From assembly GCA_014376915.1 (NCBI GenBank), contig JACMQP010000388.1:1-9201 (forward strand): DNA of 9,201 nucleotides, written 5' to 3'. The notes under the pieces are model-generated. The model made no database searches and had not been told where the DNA came from. It saw nothing but the letters and a program-made list of their open reading frames with translations. This stretch comes from Ramlibacter sp. GTDB lineage: Bacteria; Pseudomonadota; Gammaproteobacteria; Burkholderiales; Burkholderiaceae. The translations under genes and the position numbers were made by a program. This document shows positions 1-6,786 of the stretch, one piece after another; within the stretch, counting starts at the first letter, position 1; every line of letters begins with the position of its first letter.

Positions 1-761
1 ACCTGCTCGTCGCCGGAGGGCGCGCTGCCCAGCCCCGCGCTGGACCGCAACTGCGGATCGCGTTCGGTCGCCAGTTCGAGCATGTCCAGGCTCAGGCGCG
101 GCCGCCCGCCGCGGCTGGCGCGGGCCTCCTGCGACCCGGCGGGCCGGCTGGCAAGGGCGGTCTCTGCCCTGGCGGCAGGCGCGCTGCGCGGCGCGGGTGT
201 CGCCTCGCGTTCCGCACGCGGGCGCACCGGCCGCCGCTCACGCATGGCGGGCAAGGACGTCGCTTGCGCGGCCTCCGGTGCCGCTGCCGCTGCCACGGCG
301 GCCCGGGCGGGCGGCTGCGCCGGCGCAGGAAACGGCAGCGCGGGAGGAACCGGCGCTGCAGTCGCCGCCAAGCTCGCTTCTCCGGGCTCTTCGGCCAGCA
401 GCACGTAGCGGCGGGTGATCTTCTGGCCGCAGCCGAGCCGCAGGTAGACGGTGACCACCGGCTCGTCCACCGGCAGCGAGGAGCGGACCCGAACCACCGC
501 GTTCTGGCCGCTGGCCGGCTCGATTCGCGCTGTCACGCGCGCTGCATCGACCCGCGTGTCGCCATGGAACACGTCGGCTTCGGCGCAAAGGTCCGCCGCC
601 TGGCCGGGACTATCGAGCGCGAGCGGGATGGCGACGTCGAGCGTGCGTCCGACCAGCGCCACCCCGCGGCTGCGCCCGAGCGTCAGGGCCGCGCTGCCCA
701 AGGCGGCGGACAGGAGAACGCAGGCAATCAGCCCGTTGCGGAAGGGTCGGGGAATCGACAT
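1..761 (-). CDS. FimV-like exported protein, C-terminus cut by window edge
   Basis: The minus strand is open from an ATG at 761 to the window edge, giving 253 residues without a stop. Residues 1-25 look like a signal peptide: basic start (MSIPRPFRNG), hydrophobic LIACVLLSAALGSAA. Residues about 29-125 form a compact domain (LGRTLDVAIPLAL, LCAEADVFHGD, VDEPVVTVYLRLGCG, RRYVLLAE) with two cysteines, C60 and C111, that could pair in the periplasm. I recognise this from memory as the N-terminal region of FimV-like proteins of Burkholderiales, linked in related bacteria to type IV pili or cell-pole organisation. From about residue 131 to 222 the chain is low-complexity Ala/Pro/Arg, probably a disordered linker. 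A more ordered segment begins near RPRLSLDMLELA (220-231). No LysM motif is visible in the part present. The gene is divergent from the dehydrogenase at 829, and no convincing ribosome binding site precedes the ATG. The specific role is uncertain. Confidence 0.72.
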   Translation of the reverse strand, partial: MSIPRPFRNGLIACVLLSAALGSAALTLGRSRGVALVGRTLDVAIPLALDSPGQAADLCAEADVFHGDTRVDAARVTARIEPASGQNAVVRVRSSLPVDEPVVTVYLRLGCGQKITRRYVLLAEEPGEASLAATAAPVPPALPFPAPAQPPARAAVAAAAAPEAAQATSLPAMRERRPVRPRAEREATPAPRSAPAARAETALASRPAGSQEARASRGGRPRLSLDMLELATERDPQLRSSAGLGSAPSGDEQ

Positions 762-815
762 GGATGGGGTGGAATTCTGGCACAGCGGGGGCGGTGCCGG
801 GCCCGAAGGCTACGT

Positions 816-821
816 GATAAT
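816..821 (+). promoter_or_regulatory. Candidate -10 hexamer GATAAT, 7 bp before the dehydrogenase ATG
   Basis: GATAAT matches the sigma-70 -10 consensus at five of six positions and lies in the 67-bp spacer between the divergent genes. It ends seven bases before the ATG at 829, so transcription would begin on or next to the A of that ATG. No Shine-Dalgarno sequence lies between. No good -35 box is seen 16-18 bp upstream (GGTGCC at 17 bp). Single-motif evidence only. Confidence 0.35.
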
Positions 822-828
822 CGATCGC

Positions 829-2346
829 ATGCAAACAACCTTCCGCACTGTCGGCGTCGCCGGAGCCGGCGCCATGGGCCGCGGCATCGCGCAGATCGCG
901 GCGCAGGCTGGCAGCGTCGTGCGGCTCTTCGACACCCAGCCGCAGGCCGTTGCCCGCGCACGCGACGAACTGTTTTCCCAATGGGACCGGCTGCTCGGCA
1001 AGGGGCGCATGGACGCCGCCGCCGTCGCGGCCTGCAAAGGCCGGCTGCTGGCCGCGCAGAGCCTGCAGGAGCTCGCCGATTGCGACCTCGTCATCGAGGC
1101 CATCGTCGAGCGGCTGGACGTCAAGCGCGAACTGTTCGCGCAGCTTGAGCAGGTGGTGCGGGCCGATGCGGTCCTCGCCACCAACACGTCGTCGCTGTCG
1201 GTGACGGCCATCGCGGCAGCCATGCAGGAACCGCGGCGTTTTGCCGGCTACCACTTCTTCAACCCAGTGCCGCTGATGAAGGTGGTCGAGGTCATCGCTG
1301 GACTCAAGACCGATCCGGCGGTGTGCGACAGCCTCTCGGCCTTCGCCCGCGAGATGGGCCACACGCCAGTGCTGGCGCAGGACACGCCGGGATTCATCGT
1401 CAACCATGCCGGCCGCGGCTACGGCACCGAGGCGCTGCGGATCGTCGGCGAAGGGGTCGCCGATTTCGCCACCATCGACCGGATCCTGAAGGACCAGGTC
1501 GGCTTCAGGCTCGGCCCGTTCGAGCTGATGGACCTCACCGCGCTGGACGTCTCGCACCCGGTGATGGAGTCGATCTACCACCAGTATTTTGAAGAGCCGC
1601 GCTACCGCCCGAGCGTCATCACTGCGCAGCGGCTGGCCGGCGGCATGGTGGGCAAGAAGGTCGGCGAAGGCTTCTACCGCTACGTCGACGGCAAGGCGCA
1701 GGTGCCGGCCGAGCCGGCGCCGCCGCAGGTGGGTGAGCTGCCGCCGGTCTGGCTTTCGAGCCGAGCCGCGCGGCGCTCCGAGCTGGACCAGCTGCTGAAG
1801 GATCTGGGTGCGAAGGTCGAGACCGGCCAGTCGCCCTCGCTGCACGCGCTGGCGGTGGTGGCGCCGCTGGGCTTCGACGTCACCACGGTGGCCGTGGTCG
1901 AACGGCTCGACCCGGCCCGCACCATCGGCATCGACATGCTGATCGACGACGCGGCCACCAGACGCCGCGTGATCGCGACCAATCCGGCCACCCGCGCCGA
2001 CATGCGCGACGCCGCGCACGCGCTGTTCGCGCGCGATGGCAAGCCCGTGAGCGTGATCCGCGACTCCGGCGGCTTCGTCACCCAGCGGGTGGTGGCGGCC
2101 ATCGTCAACATCGCGGCCGACATCTGCCAGCAGCGCATCTGCAGCCCGAACGACCTGGAAACCGCCGTGACACTGGGCCTTGGCTATCCGCTCGGCCCGC
2201 TGGCAATGGGCGACCGCTGGGGCCCGACCAACGTCCTCGAAGTGCTGTTCAACATGCAGACCGTCTACGGCGATCCGCGCTACCGGCCGAGCCCGTGGCT
2301 GCGGCGCCGCGGCGCCATCGGACTCTCGCTCCTGCACCAAGAATGA
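829..2346 (+). CDS. 3-hydroxyacyl-CoA dehydrogenase, two-domain PaaH type
   Basis: The product (505 residues) should oxidise (S)-3-hydroxyacyl-CoA to 3-ketoacyl-CoA with NAD+, the third step of beta-oxidation or of aromatic-acid degradation. The N-terminal Rossmann fold carries GVAGAGAMGRGIAQ (residues 9-22). TNTSSL (118-123) and GYHFFNPVPLMKVVE (140-154) follow, with H142 and E154 in the positions of the catalytic His-Glu dyad. The family segment DTPGFIVNHAGRGY is at 185-198. A first C-terminal helical domain spans about 187-285. A degenerate Rossmann-like middle part (about 310-410) and a second helical domain (GGFVTQRVVAAIVN, LGYPLGPLAMGDRWG) follow, the layout of PaaH-type enzymes, which lack the hydratase domain of FadB/FadJ. 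Length is close to that family. An in-frame ATG at 760 and others further upstream are open, but homology begins at MQTTFRTVGVAG, so 829 is chosen. The stop overlaps the next start as ATGA, indicating coupled translation. Substrate chain length is not determined by sequence. Confidence 0.93.
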   Translation: MQTTFRTVGVAGAGAMGRGIAQIAAQAGSVVRLFDTQPQAVARARDELFSQWDRLLGKGRMDAAAVAACKGRLLAAQSLQELADCDLVIEAIVERLDVKRELFAQLEQVVRADAVLATNTSSLSVTAIAAAMQEPRRFAGYHFFNPVPLMKVVEVIAGLKTDPAVCDSLSAFAREMGHTPVLAQDTPGFIVNHAGRGYGTEALRIVGEGVADFATIDRILKDQVGFRLGPFELMDLTALDVSHPVMESIYHQYFEEPRYRPSVITAQRLAGGMVGKKVGEGFYRYVDGKAQVPAEPAPPQVGELPPVWLSSRAARRSELDQLLKDLGAKVETGQSPSLHALAVVAPLGFDVTTVAVVERLDPARTIGIDMLIDDAATRRRVIATNPATRADMRDAAHALFARDGKPVSVIRDSGGFVTQRVVAAIVNIAADICQQRICSPNDLETAVTLGLGYPLGPLAMGDRWGPTNVLEVLFNMQTVYGDPRYRPSPWLRRRGAIGLSLLHQE

Positions 2347-3122
2347 CAGCTGAACTGAAAAGCACCAGCCAGGGCCAGACCATGGTCCTGGCGCTGAGCA
2401 ATCCCGAGCACCGCAACGCGCTCGGGCCCGAGATGTACGCGGCCGGCGTCGAGGCGCTGAGCGTGGCGGAGTCGAATCCGGAAATCCGCAGCGTGGTCAT
2501 CACCGGCGAGGGCAGCGTGTTCTCCGCCGGTGGCGACCTGCGGCGGCTGCTGGTCAACCGCGGGCAGCCGCCCGAGGTGCAGGCCCAGTCGATCGAGGGC
2601 TTGCACACCTGGATGGAAGCGATCCGCACCTTTCCCAAGCCGGTGATCGCCGCCGTTGAAGGCGCCGCCGCCGGGGCGGGCTTCTCGCTGGCGCTGGCTT
2701 GCGACTTCATCGTGGCGGCCGACAACGCCGTCTTCGTCATGGCTTACAGCAACGTGGCGCTGTCGCCGGACGGCGGGGCCAGCTGGAGCCTGGCCCGCGC
2801 CCTGCCGCGCCAGCTGGTCAACGAGCTGCTCATGGTCGGCGAGCGCATCGCGCCGGTGCGGTTGCACGCCCTGGGGCTGGTCAACCAGGTCACGGCGCCC
2901 GGCAACGCGCTGGCAGCGGCACTGGAACTGGCGGCAAAGCTGAATGCCCGCGCGCCGAACGTGCTGGCCAGCGTGAAGGAACTGGTGGCGGACGCGGCCG
3001 GCGCCAGTTTCAGCGCGCAGCTGGCGGCCGAGCGCGACCATTTCGTGCGCAACCTGCACCACCCGAACGCCGGCGCCGGGATCGCGGCCTTCCTGGCCAA
3101 AGAGAAGCCGCGCTACCAATAG
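2343..3122 (+). CDS. Enoyl-CoA hydratase/isomerase family protein (PaaG-like active site)
   Basis: A 259-residue crotonase-fold protein, typical in length. Visible family landmarks are SNPEHRNALG (19-28), the first oxyanion-hole region SAGGDL (61-66), the second one AVEGAAAGAGFSLALACDF (104-122), and SNVALSPDGGASW (136-148). Aligned by eye with mitochondrial enoyl-CoA hydratase, the two catalytic glutamates are replaced by S115 and Y135. D143 in the SPDGG motif sits where PaaG-like isomerases and 4-chlorobenzoyl-CoA dehalogenase use a catalytic aspartate. A double-bond isomerisation or related reaction is therefore as likely as simple hydration. Its N-terminus recalls beta-proteobacterial proteins labelled as an alternative oxepin-CoA hydrolase of phenylacetate degradation; I cannot verify this. 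The start at 2343 overlaps the dehydrogenase stop (ATGA); a more upstream ATG at 2295 would intrude into that gene and adds non-homologous residues. The close pairing implies sequential action on the same CoA intermediate. Confidence 0.9.
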   Translation: MTAELKSTSQGQTMVLALSNPEHRNALGPEMYAAGVEALSVAESNPEIRSVVITGEGSVFSAGGDLRRLLVNRGQPPEVQAQSIEGLHTWMEAIRTFPKPVIAAVEGAAAGAGFSLALACDFIVAADNAVFVMAYSNVALSPDGGASWSLARALPRQLVNELLMVGERIAPVRLHALGLVNQVTAPGNALAAALELAAKLNARAPNVLASVKELVADAAGASFSAQLAAERDHFVRNLHHPNAGAGIAAFLAKEKPRYQ

Positions 3123-3217
3123 CCCGTGCGCCTGCCTCGCGGGTGACAACCCTGAGCCGGTGAGCCAGTCCCGGGCGCGACAATGCATGGGACACGCAGT
3201 CACTCAAACGACAGGCC

Positions 3218-3937
3218 ATGGACGATCCCATTCTTACCATCGAGGAACGCGAAGCGATCAATACCGGTCGCTGGTTCTCCTCACTTTCCCCATCGCTGCG
3301 GCACGACATTCTCCGATGCGCCTACGTCAAACGCTTCAAGGACGGCGAGCTGATCGCCGCCCGAGGCGATCCGCCGGAGGACTGGATCGCCTGCGCCAGG
3401 GGCGCGGTGCGGGTGAGTTCGACCTCGATCTCGGGCAAGCAGATCACCTTCGCCTATGTCGAGCCGGGCATCTGGTTCGGCGACGTGGCGATCTTCGACG
3501 GCGACCGCCGCACCCACGATGCCTATGCCCACGGCGAAAGCACCATCCTGTGCGTGGCGAAGGCCGACTTTCGCAAGATCCTGGCCAGCCACGTCGAGCT
3601 GTACGAAGCGATGCTGCGGCTGCACGCGCGCCGCATCCGGCAGCTGTTCGGCCTGGTCGAAGACCTGAATACGCTGCCGCTGCGGGCGCGGCTCGCGAAG
3701 CAGCTGCTGCACCTGGTGCGCAGCTACGGCGTGCCCTCGCTGTCGGACGGCAGCGAGATGCGGATCGGCCTGCAACTGGCCCAGGAGGAAGTGGCGCAAC
3801 TGCTCGGCGCCTCGCGCCAGCGCGTCAACCAGGAACTGAAGGCGATGGAACGCGAAGGCGCGATCCGCATCGAGCCGGGCGGGCTGACGGTGCGCAACCG
3901 GGAAGCGCTGATGCGCATCAGCGAGGCAGATACTTAG
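3218..3937 (+). CDS. Crp/Fnr-family transcriptional regulator
   Basis: The product (239 residues) has an N-terminal cyclic-nucleotide-binding-like beta-roll, about residues 20-125, including GIWFGDVAIFDGDRRTHDA (84-102). A long dimerisation helix spans about 125-150 (LYEAMLRLHARRIRQLFGLVEDL). A Crp-type winged helix-turn-helix spans about 155-230, with the likely recognition region LAQEEVAQLLGASRQRVNQEL at 187-207. In the phosphate-binding cassette D89 replaces the glutamate of E. coli CRP, while R98-T99 remain in the arginine-serine positions, so cAMP binding is possible but not assured. The N-terminal cysteine cluster of FNR is absent (only C34, C59, C112), arguing against an iron-sulfur oxygen sensor. 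It follows the hydratase after 95 bp and precedes the kinase by 50 bp on the same strand, so it may control this cluster. I found no clear CRP or FNR palindrome near it. AGG at 3213-3215 is a weak, close ribosome binding site. Confidence 0.9.
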   Translation: MDDPILTIEEREAINTGRWFSSLSPSLRHDILRCAYVKRFKDGELIAARGDPPEDWIACARGAVRVSSTSISGKQITFAYVEPGIWFGDVAIFDGDRRTHDAYAHGESTILCVAKADFRKILASHVELYEAMLRLHARRIRQLFGLVEDLNTLPLRARLAKQLLHLVRSYGVPSLSDGSEMRIGLQLAQEEVAQLLGASRQRVNQELKAMEREGAIRIEPGGLTVRNREALMRISEADT

Positions 3938-3972
3938 AGGGGCTTTGCGGGACAGCCCTTCAGCCCTGTCCC
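3938..3972 (+). promoter_or_regulatory. Two mutually exclusive hairpins between regulator and kinase genes
   Basis: Starting directly after the regulator stop, AGGGGCT (3938-3944) can pair with AGCCCTT (3954-3960; one G-U pair, 9-nt loop). GGGACAG (3949-3955) can pair perfectly with CTGTCCC (3966-3972; 10-nt loop). The two share bases 3949-3960, so only one can form at a time. AGCCCT occurs twice (3954-3959, 3962-3967). The second stem ends 15 bases before the kinase ATG. No U-tract follows, so a simple intrinsic terminator is unlikely. A role in mRNA processing or translation of the kinase is possible but unproven. Confidence 0.35.
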
Positions 3973-3987
3973 CAACTGATCGGAAAA

Positions 3988-5073
3988 ATGACAAATTACG
4001 ACCATTTCATCGGCACGCGGCCGGTCTCCGACCAGCACGCGATCGACGTCGCCGCCCTGACTGCCTGGCTGGGGCGCAACCTCGAAGGCTTCGTCGGCCC
4101 GCTCACCCTGGAATTGTTCAAGGGCGGGCAGTCGAATCCGACCTACAAGCTGCTCACGCCAGCGCGCAGCTACGTGATGCGCGCCAAGCCCGGCCCGGTC
4201 GCGAAGCTGCTGCCGTCGGCGCATGCGGTGGAGCGCGAGTTCGCCGTCATGCGCGGCCTGGCCGGCACCGACGTGCCGGTGCCGAAGATGGCCTGCCTGT
4301 GCGAGGACGAGGCCGTGATCGGCCGCGCTTTCTACATCATGGAGTTCATGCAGGGACGGGTGCTGTGGGACCAGTCGCTGCCCGACATGACGCGCGAGGG
4401 CCGCGGCGAGATTTACGACGAGATGAACCGCGTGATCGCGGCGCTGCACACAGTGAAGTTCGCCGAGCGCGGCCTGGCCGGCTACGGCAAGCCCGGTAAT
4501 TATTTCGACCGCCAGATCGGCCGCTGGAGCAAGCAATACCTCGCGTCCATCACCCAGCCGATCCCGGAGATGAACCTGCTGATGGAATGGCTGCCGGCCA
4601 ACATGCCAGCCAGCGCCCGCGACGAGAGCAAGGTCTCGATCGTCCACGGCGACTTTCGCCTCGACAACCTGATGTTTCATGCGAGCGACCCGCGCGTGAT
4701 CGCGGTGCTGGACTGGGAACTGTCCACGCTGGGCCATCCGCTGGCCGACTTCAGCTACCACTGCATGGCCTGGCACATCCCGCACCAGATGTCGCGCGGC
4801 ATCGGCGGGCTGGACATCGCCGCGCTCGGCATCCCGTCCGAGGCCGACTACATCCGCCGCTACTGCGAGCGCACCGGCATCACAACGCCCGAAGCGCTCA
4901 AGGCCGACTGGAGCTTCTACATGGCCTACAACATGTTCCGCATCGCCGCGATCCTGCAGGGCATCGCCAAGCGCGTGGAAACCGGCACCGCGTCGAGCGC
5001 CCAGGCCGTGAGCTCGGGCGCCGGGGCGCGCCCGATGGCCGAACTGGCCTGGAAATTCGCCCAGCAGGCCTGA
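3988..5073 (+). CDS. APH-type phosphotransferase, ACAD10/11 kinase-domain or LvaA-like
   Basis: This 361-residue protein has the aminoglycoside-phosphotransferase/choline-kinase fold. A glycine-rich nucleotide loop, FKGGQSNPTYKL, is at 44-55. A conserved basic segment YVMRAKPGP is at 62-70, with a likely helix-C glutamate at E83 (VEREF). The catalytic loop VHGDFRLDN is at 219-227, with D222 as probable base and N227 for metal. Metal-binding LDWELSTLGHPLADFSYH follows at 241-258. These features, and a neighbouring acyl-CoA dehydrogenase, match the kinase domain fused to the dehydrogenase in ACAD10/ACAD11, and LvaA of levulinate catabolism. The likely substrate is therefore a hydroxyacyl-CoA rather than an antibiotic; this is inference. 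The start at 3988 is where similarity begins; a longer upstream open frame would overlap the regulator entirely and is rejected. The ribosome binding site is weak (GGA at 3982-3984, only 3 bases away). The dehydrogenase follows after 27 bp. Confidence 0.9.
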   Translation: MTNYDHFIGTRPVSDQHAIDVAALTAWLGRNLEGFVGPLTLELFKGGQSNPTYKLLTPARSYVMRAKPGPVAKLLPSAHAVEREFAVMRGLAGTDVPVPKMACLCEDEAVIGRAFYIMEFMQGRVLWDQSLPDMTREGRGEIYDEMNRVIAALHTVKFAERGLAGYGKPGNYFDRQIGRWSKQYLASITQPIPEMNLLMEWLPANMPASARDESKVSIVHGDFRLDNLMFHASDPRVIAVLDWELSTLGHPLADFSYHCMAWHIPHQMSRGIGGLDIAALGIPSEADYIRRYCERTGITTPEALKADWSFYMAYNMFRIAAILQGIAKRVETGTASSAQAVSSGAGARPMAELAWKFAQQA

Positions 5074-5100
5074 TACCCCATTTGCACCACAGGAGACAGC

Positions 5101-6375
5101 ATGGACTTCGACTACTCACCCAAGACCAAGGAACTGCAGGCGCGGCTGCTGAAGTTCATGGACGACCACATCTACCCGGCAGAGCATGCGTACAAGGACG
5201 AACTGCGGGCCAACTCCGAGGCCGGCAAGCGCTGGAGCGCGCTGCAGACGATCGAGAAGCTGAAGGTCAAGGCCCGCGCGGCCGGCCTGTGGAACCTGTT
5301 CCTGCCGGTCGACAGCGCTTCGGCCTCCGGCTATGAGGGCGCGGGCCTCACCAACCAGGAATACGCGCCGCTGGCCGAAATCATGGGCCGGGTGCCGTGG
5401 TCGCCGGAGGTCTTCAACTGCTCCGCGCCCGACACCGGCAACATGGAAACCATCGCCCGCTACGGTTCCGATGAGAACAAGGCGCGCTGGCTCAAGCCCC
5501 TGCTGGAAGGCCAGATCCGCTCCGCCTTCGCCATGACCGAGCCGGAAGTGGCTTCGTCCGACGCCACCAACATCGCGACCCGGATCGAAAGGCACGGCGA
5601 CGAATACGTGGTCAACGGCCACAAGTGGTGGATTTCCGGCGCCGCCGACCCGCGCTGCGCCATCTTCATCACCATGGGCAAGACCGACCCGGAGGCGCCA
5701 CGCCACTCGCAGCAAAGCATGGTCCTGGTGCCGGCCGACACCAAGGGCGTGCGCATCGTGCGCCCGCTCAACGTGTTCGGCTACGACGACGCGCCACACG
5801 GCCACGTCGAGATGTTCTTCGACGACGTGCGGGTGCCCGTGTCCAGCATCCTGCTGGGCGAAGGCCGCGGCTTCGAAATCGCCCAGGGCCGGCTGGGCCC
5901 GGGCCGGATCCACCACTGCATGCGACTGATCGGCCTGGCCGAACGTGCGTTGGAGCTGATGTGCAAGCGCGCTTCGTCACGGGTCGCCTTCGGCAAGACC
6001 GTCGCGTCGCAGACGGTGACCCAGGAGCGCATCGCCGAGGCGCGCTGCAAGATCGACATGGCGCGCCTGCTCACGCTCAAGGCCGCCTGGCTGATGGACG
6101 TGGCCGGCAACAAGGTGGCCAGGACCGAGATCGCGATGATCAAGGTGGTGGCGCCCAGCATGGCCTGCCAGGTGATCGACTGGGCAATTCAGGCGCACGG
6201 CGGCGGCGGCGTCAGCGACGACTTCCCGCTGGCATCGGCCTATGCCAACGCCCGTACCTTGCGCTTCGCCGACGGACCGGACGAAGTGCACCGCAACGCG
6301 ATTGCCAAGTGGGAGCTGGGCAAGTACGGCACCTACGGCAAGGACGCTCAGCCCGCCATCACGCGCGGCGGCTGA
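5101..6375 (+). CDS. Acyl-CoA dehydrogenase family protein, ACAD10/11 or LvaC type
   Basis: A 424-residue FAD-dependent acyl-CoA dehydrogenase-fold protein. The N-terminal helical domain covers roughly residues 1-135. The FAD/substrate region [19 protein letters not shown] is at 142-160, and the beta domain includes [11 protein letters not shown] (171-181). The C-terminal helical domain includes the arginine segment [22 protein letters not shown] (294-315) and [15 protein letters not shown] (364-378). In the usual catalytic-base position (EGT in MCAD) this protein has [11 protein letters not shown] (388-398), so D391 stands in for glutamate; LADGPDEVH is the form in human ACAD11. In that family the enzyme is reported to act on 4-phosphorylated acyl-CoAs made by the partner kinase. 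Ordinary alpha,beta-dehydrogenation remains possible. A strong ribosome binding site, AGGAGA (5091-5096), fixes the start. It is the last gene of the plus-strand cluster and converges on the RidA gene. Confidence 0.93.
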   Translation: MDFDYSPKTKELQARLLKFMDDHIYPAEHAYKDELRANSEAGKRWSALQTIEKLKVKARAAGLWNLFLPVDSASASGYEGAGLTNQEYAPLAEIMGRVPWSPEVFNCSAPDTGNMETIARYGSDENKARWLKPLLEGQIRSAFAMTEPEVASSDATNIATRIERHGDEYVVNGHKWWISGAADPRCAIFITMGKTDPEAPRHSQQSMVLVPADTKGVRIVRPLNVFGYDDAPHGHVEMFFDDVRVPVSSILLGEGRGFEIAQGRLGPGRIHHCMRLIGLAERALELMCKRASSRVAFGKTVASQTVTQERIAEARCKIDMARLLTLKAAWLMDVAGNKVARTEIAMIKVVAPSMACQVIDWAIQAHGGGGVSDDFPLASAYANARTLRFADGPDEVHRNAIAKWELGKYGTYGKDAQPAITRGG

Positions 6376-6386
6376 AGCCCCTGCGG

Positions 6387-6406
6387 CGGCGCTCAGGCGA
6401 GCGCCG
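6387..6406. terminator. GC hairpin at convergent junction, possible bidirectional terminator
   Basis: CGGCGCTC (6387-6394) and GAGCGCCG (6399-6406) form a perfect 8-bp stem with a 4-nt loop (AGGC), plus an adjoining G-U pair. It sits at the tail-to-tail junction of the dehydrogenase and the RidA gene and covers the RidA stop codon. No T-tract follows on either strand, so termination strength is doubtful. Confidence 0.45.
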
Positions 6407-6785
6407 TTGCCTCGACCTCGACCAGGAAGCCGTAGTGCAGCTGCGGCACCGGCACCACGGCGCGTGCCGGCCGTGCGTTGCCGGCCCACCCGGCGTAGAT
6501 CGCGTTGAATTCGGGCCAGTTGCCGATGTCGGTGATGTACACGCGCACCTGCACCAGCCGGTCGACCGAACTGCCGGCGCTGCGCAGCGCCGCGGCGACG
6601 TTGGCCAGCACCTGGCGCGCCTGCACATCGAACGATTCGGCATTGAGCTTGCGGCCGTCGGGCGCCACCGGCAGCTGGCCGGCCACGAACACGAAACCGC
6701 CGGCGCTCACCGCGTGGCTGTAATGGCCGCCGGGCCGCGCCAGGTCGTCCGGCACCGGAGCAATGCTGATGGGACCGCTAGCCAT
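6393..6785 (-). CDS. RidA (YjgF/YER057c/UK114) family protein
   Basis: The product (130 residues) has the length and core of RidA proteins, small trimeric cytoplasmic enzymes many of which hydrolyse reactive enamine/imine intermediates from pyridoxal-phosphate enzymes. Recognisable parts are HYSHAVSAGGFVFVAGQLPV (21-40), the helix SFDVQARQVLANVAAAL (51-67), VQVRVYITDIGNWPEFNAIYA (79-99) and ARPARAVVPV (104-113). R108 aligns with the carboxylate-binding arginine of active RidA, and the C-terminal strand LVEVEATA (121-128) is conserved, so activity is plausible. Substrate is unknown, and many paralogues exist, so no symbol is given. The ATG at 6785 lies one base after the stop of the upstream gene and has no good ribosome binding site, indicating coupled translation. 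A longer reading from 6839 would overlap that gene by 18 codons and is not supported. Confidence 0.9.
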   Translation of the reverse strand: MASGPISIAPVPDDLARPGGHYSHAVSAGGFVFVAGQLPVAPDGRKLNAESFDVQARQVLANVAAALRSAGSSVDRLVQVRVYITDIGNWPEFNAIYAGWAGNARPARAVVPVPQLHYGFLVEVEATALA

Positions 6786-6786
6786 G

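Noticed and set aside
451..828. An N-terminal extension of the dehydrogenase, up to 126 residues
   Set aside because: The extra sequence lies over the minus-strand FimV-like gene and shows no similarity to the family; the Rossmann fold begins right after the ATG at 829.
610..2340. A 576-codon open frame antisense to the 3-hydroxyacyl-CoA dehydrogenase
   Set aside because: The translation is rich in Arg, His, Gly and Ala with no recognisable motif and mirrors a well-supported gene; long antisense frames are expected at this GC content.
3123..3150. Possible terminator after the enoyl-CoA hydratase
   Set aside because: Only a short, bulged pairing (CCCG with CGGG) is seen and there is no T-tract, so I could not support it.
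2280..3203. A 307-codon open frame antisense to the enoyl-CoA hydratase
   Set aside because: Composition is low-complexity and it shows no domain, while the plus-strand gene has clear family motifs; it is a shadow.
3160..3987. An N-terminal extension of the phosphotransferase across the regulator gene
   Set aside because: The residues are Arg/Pro/Ala-rich frame-shadow of the Crp/Fnr gene and not part of the APH fold.
3988..5073. Aminoglycoside resistance gene
   Set aside because: The APH fold is shared, but the DWELSTLGHPLADFSYH motif and the adjoining acyl-CoA dehydrogenase point to the ACAD10/11-like metabolic kinases.
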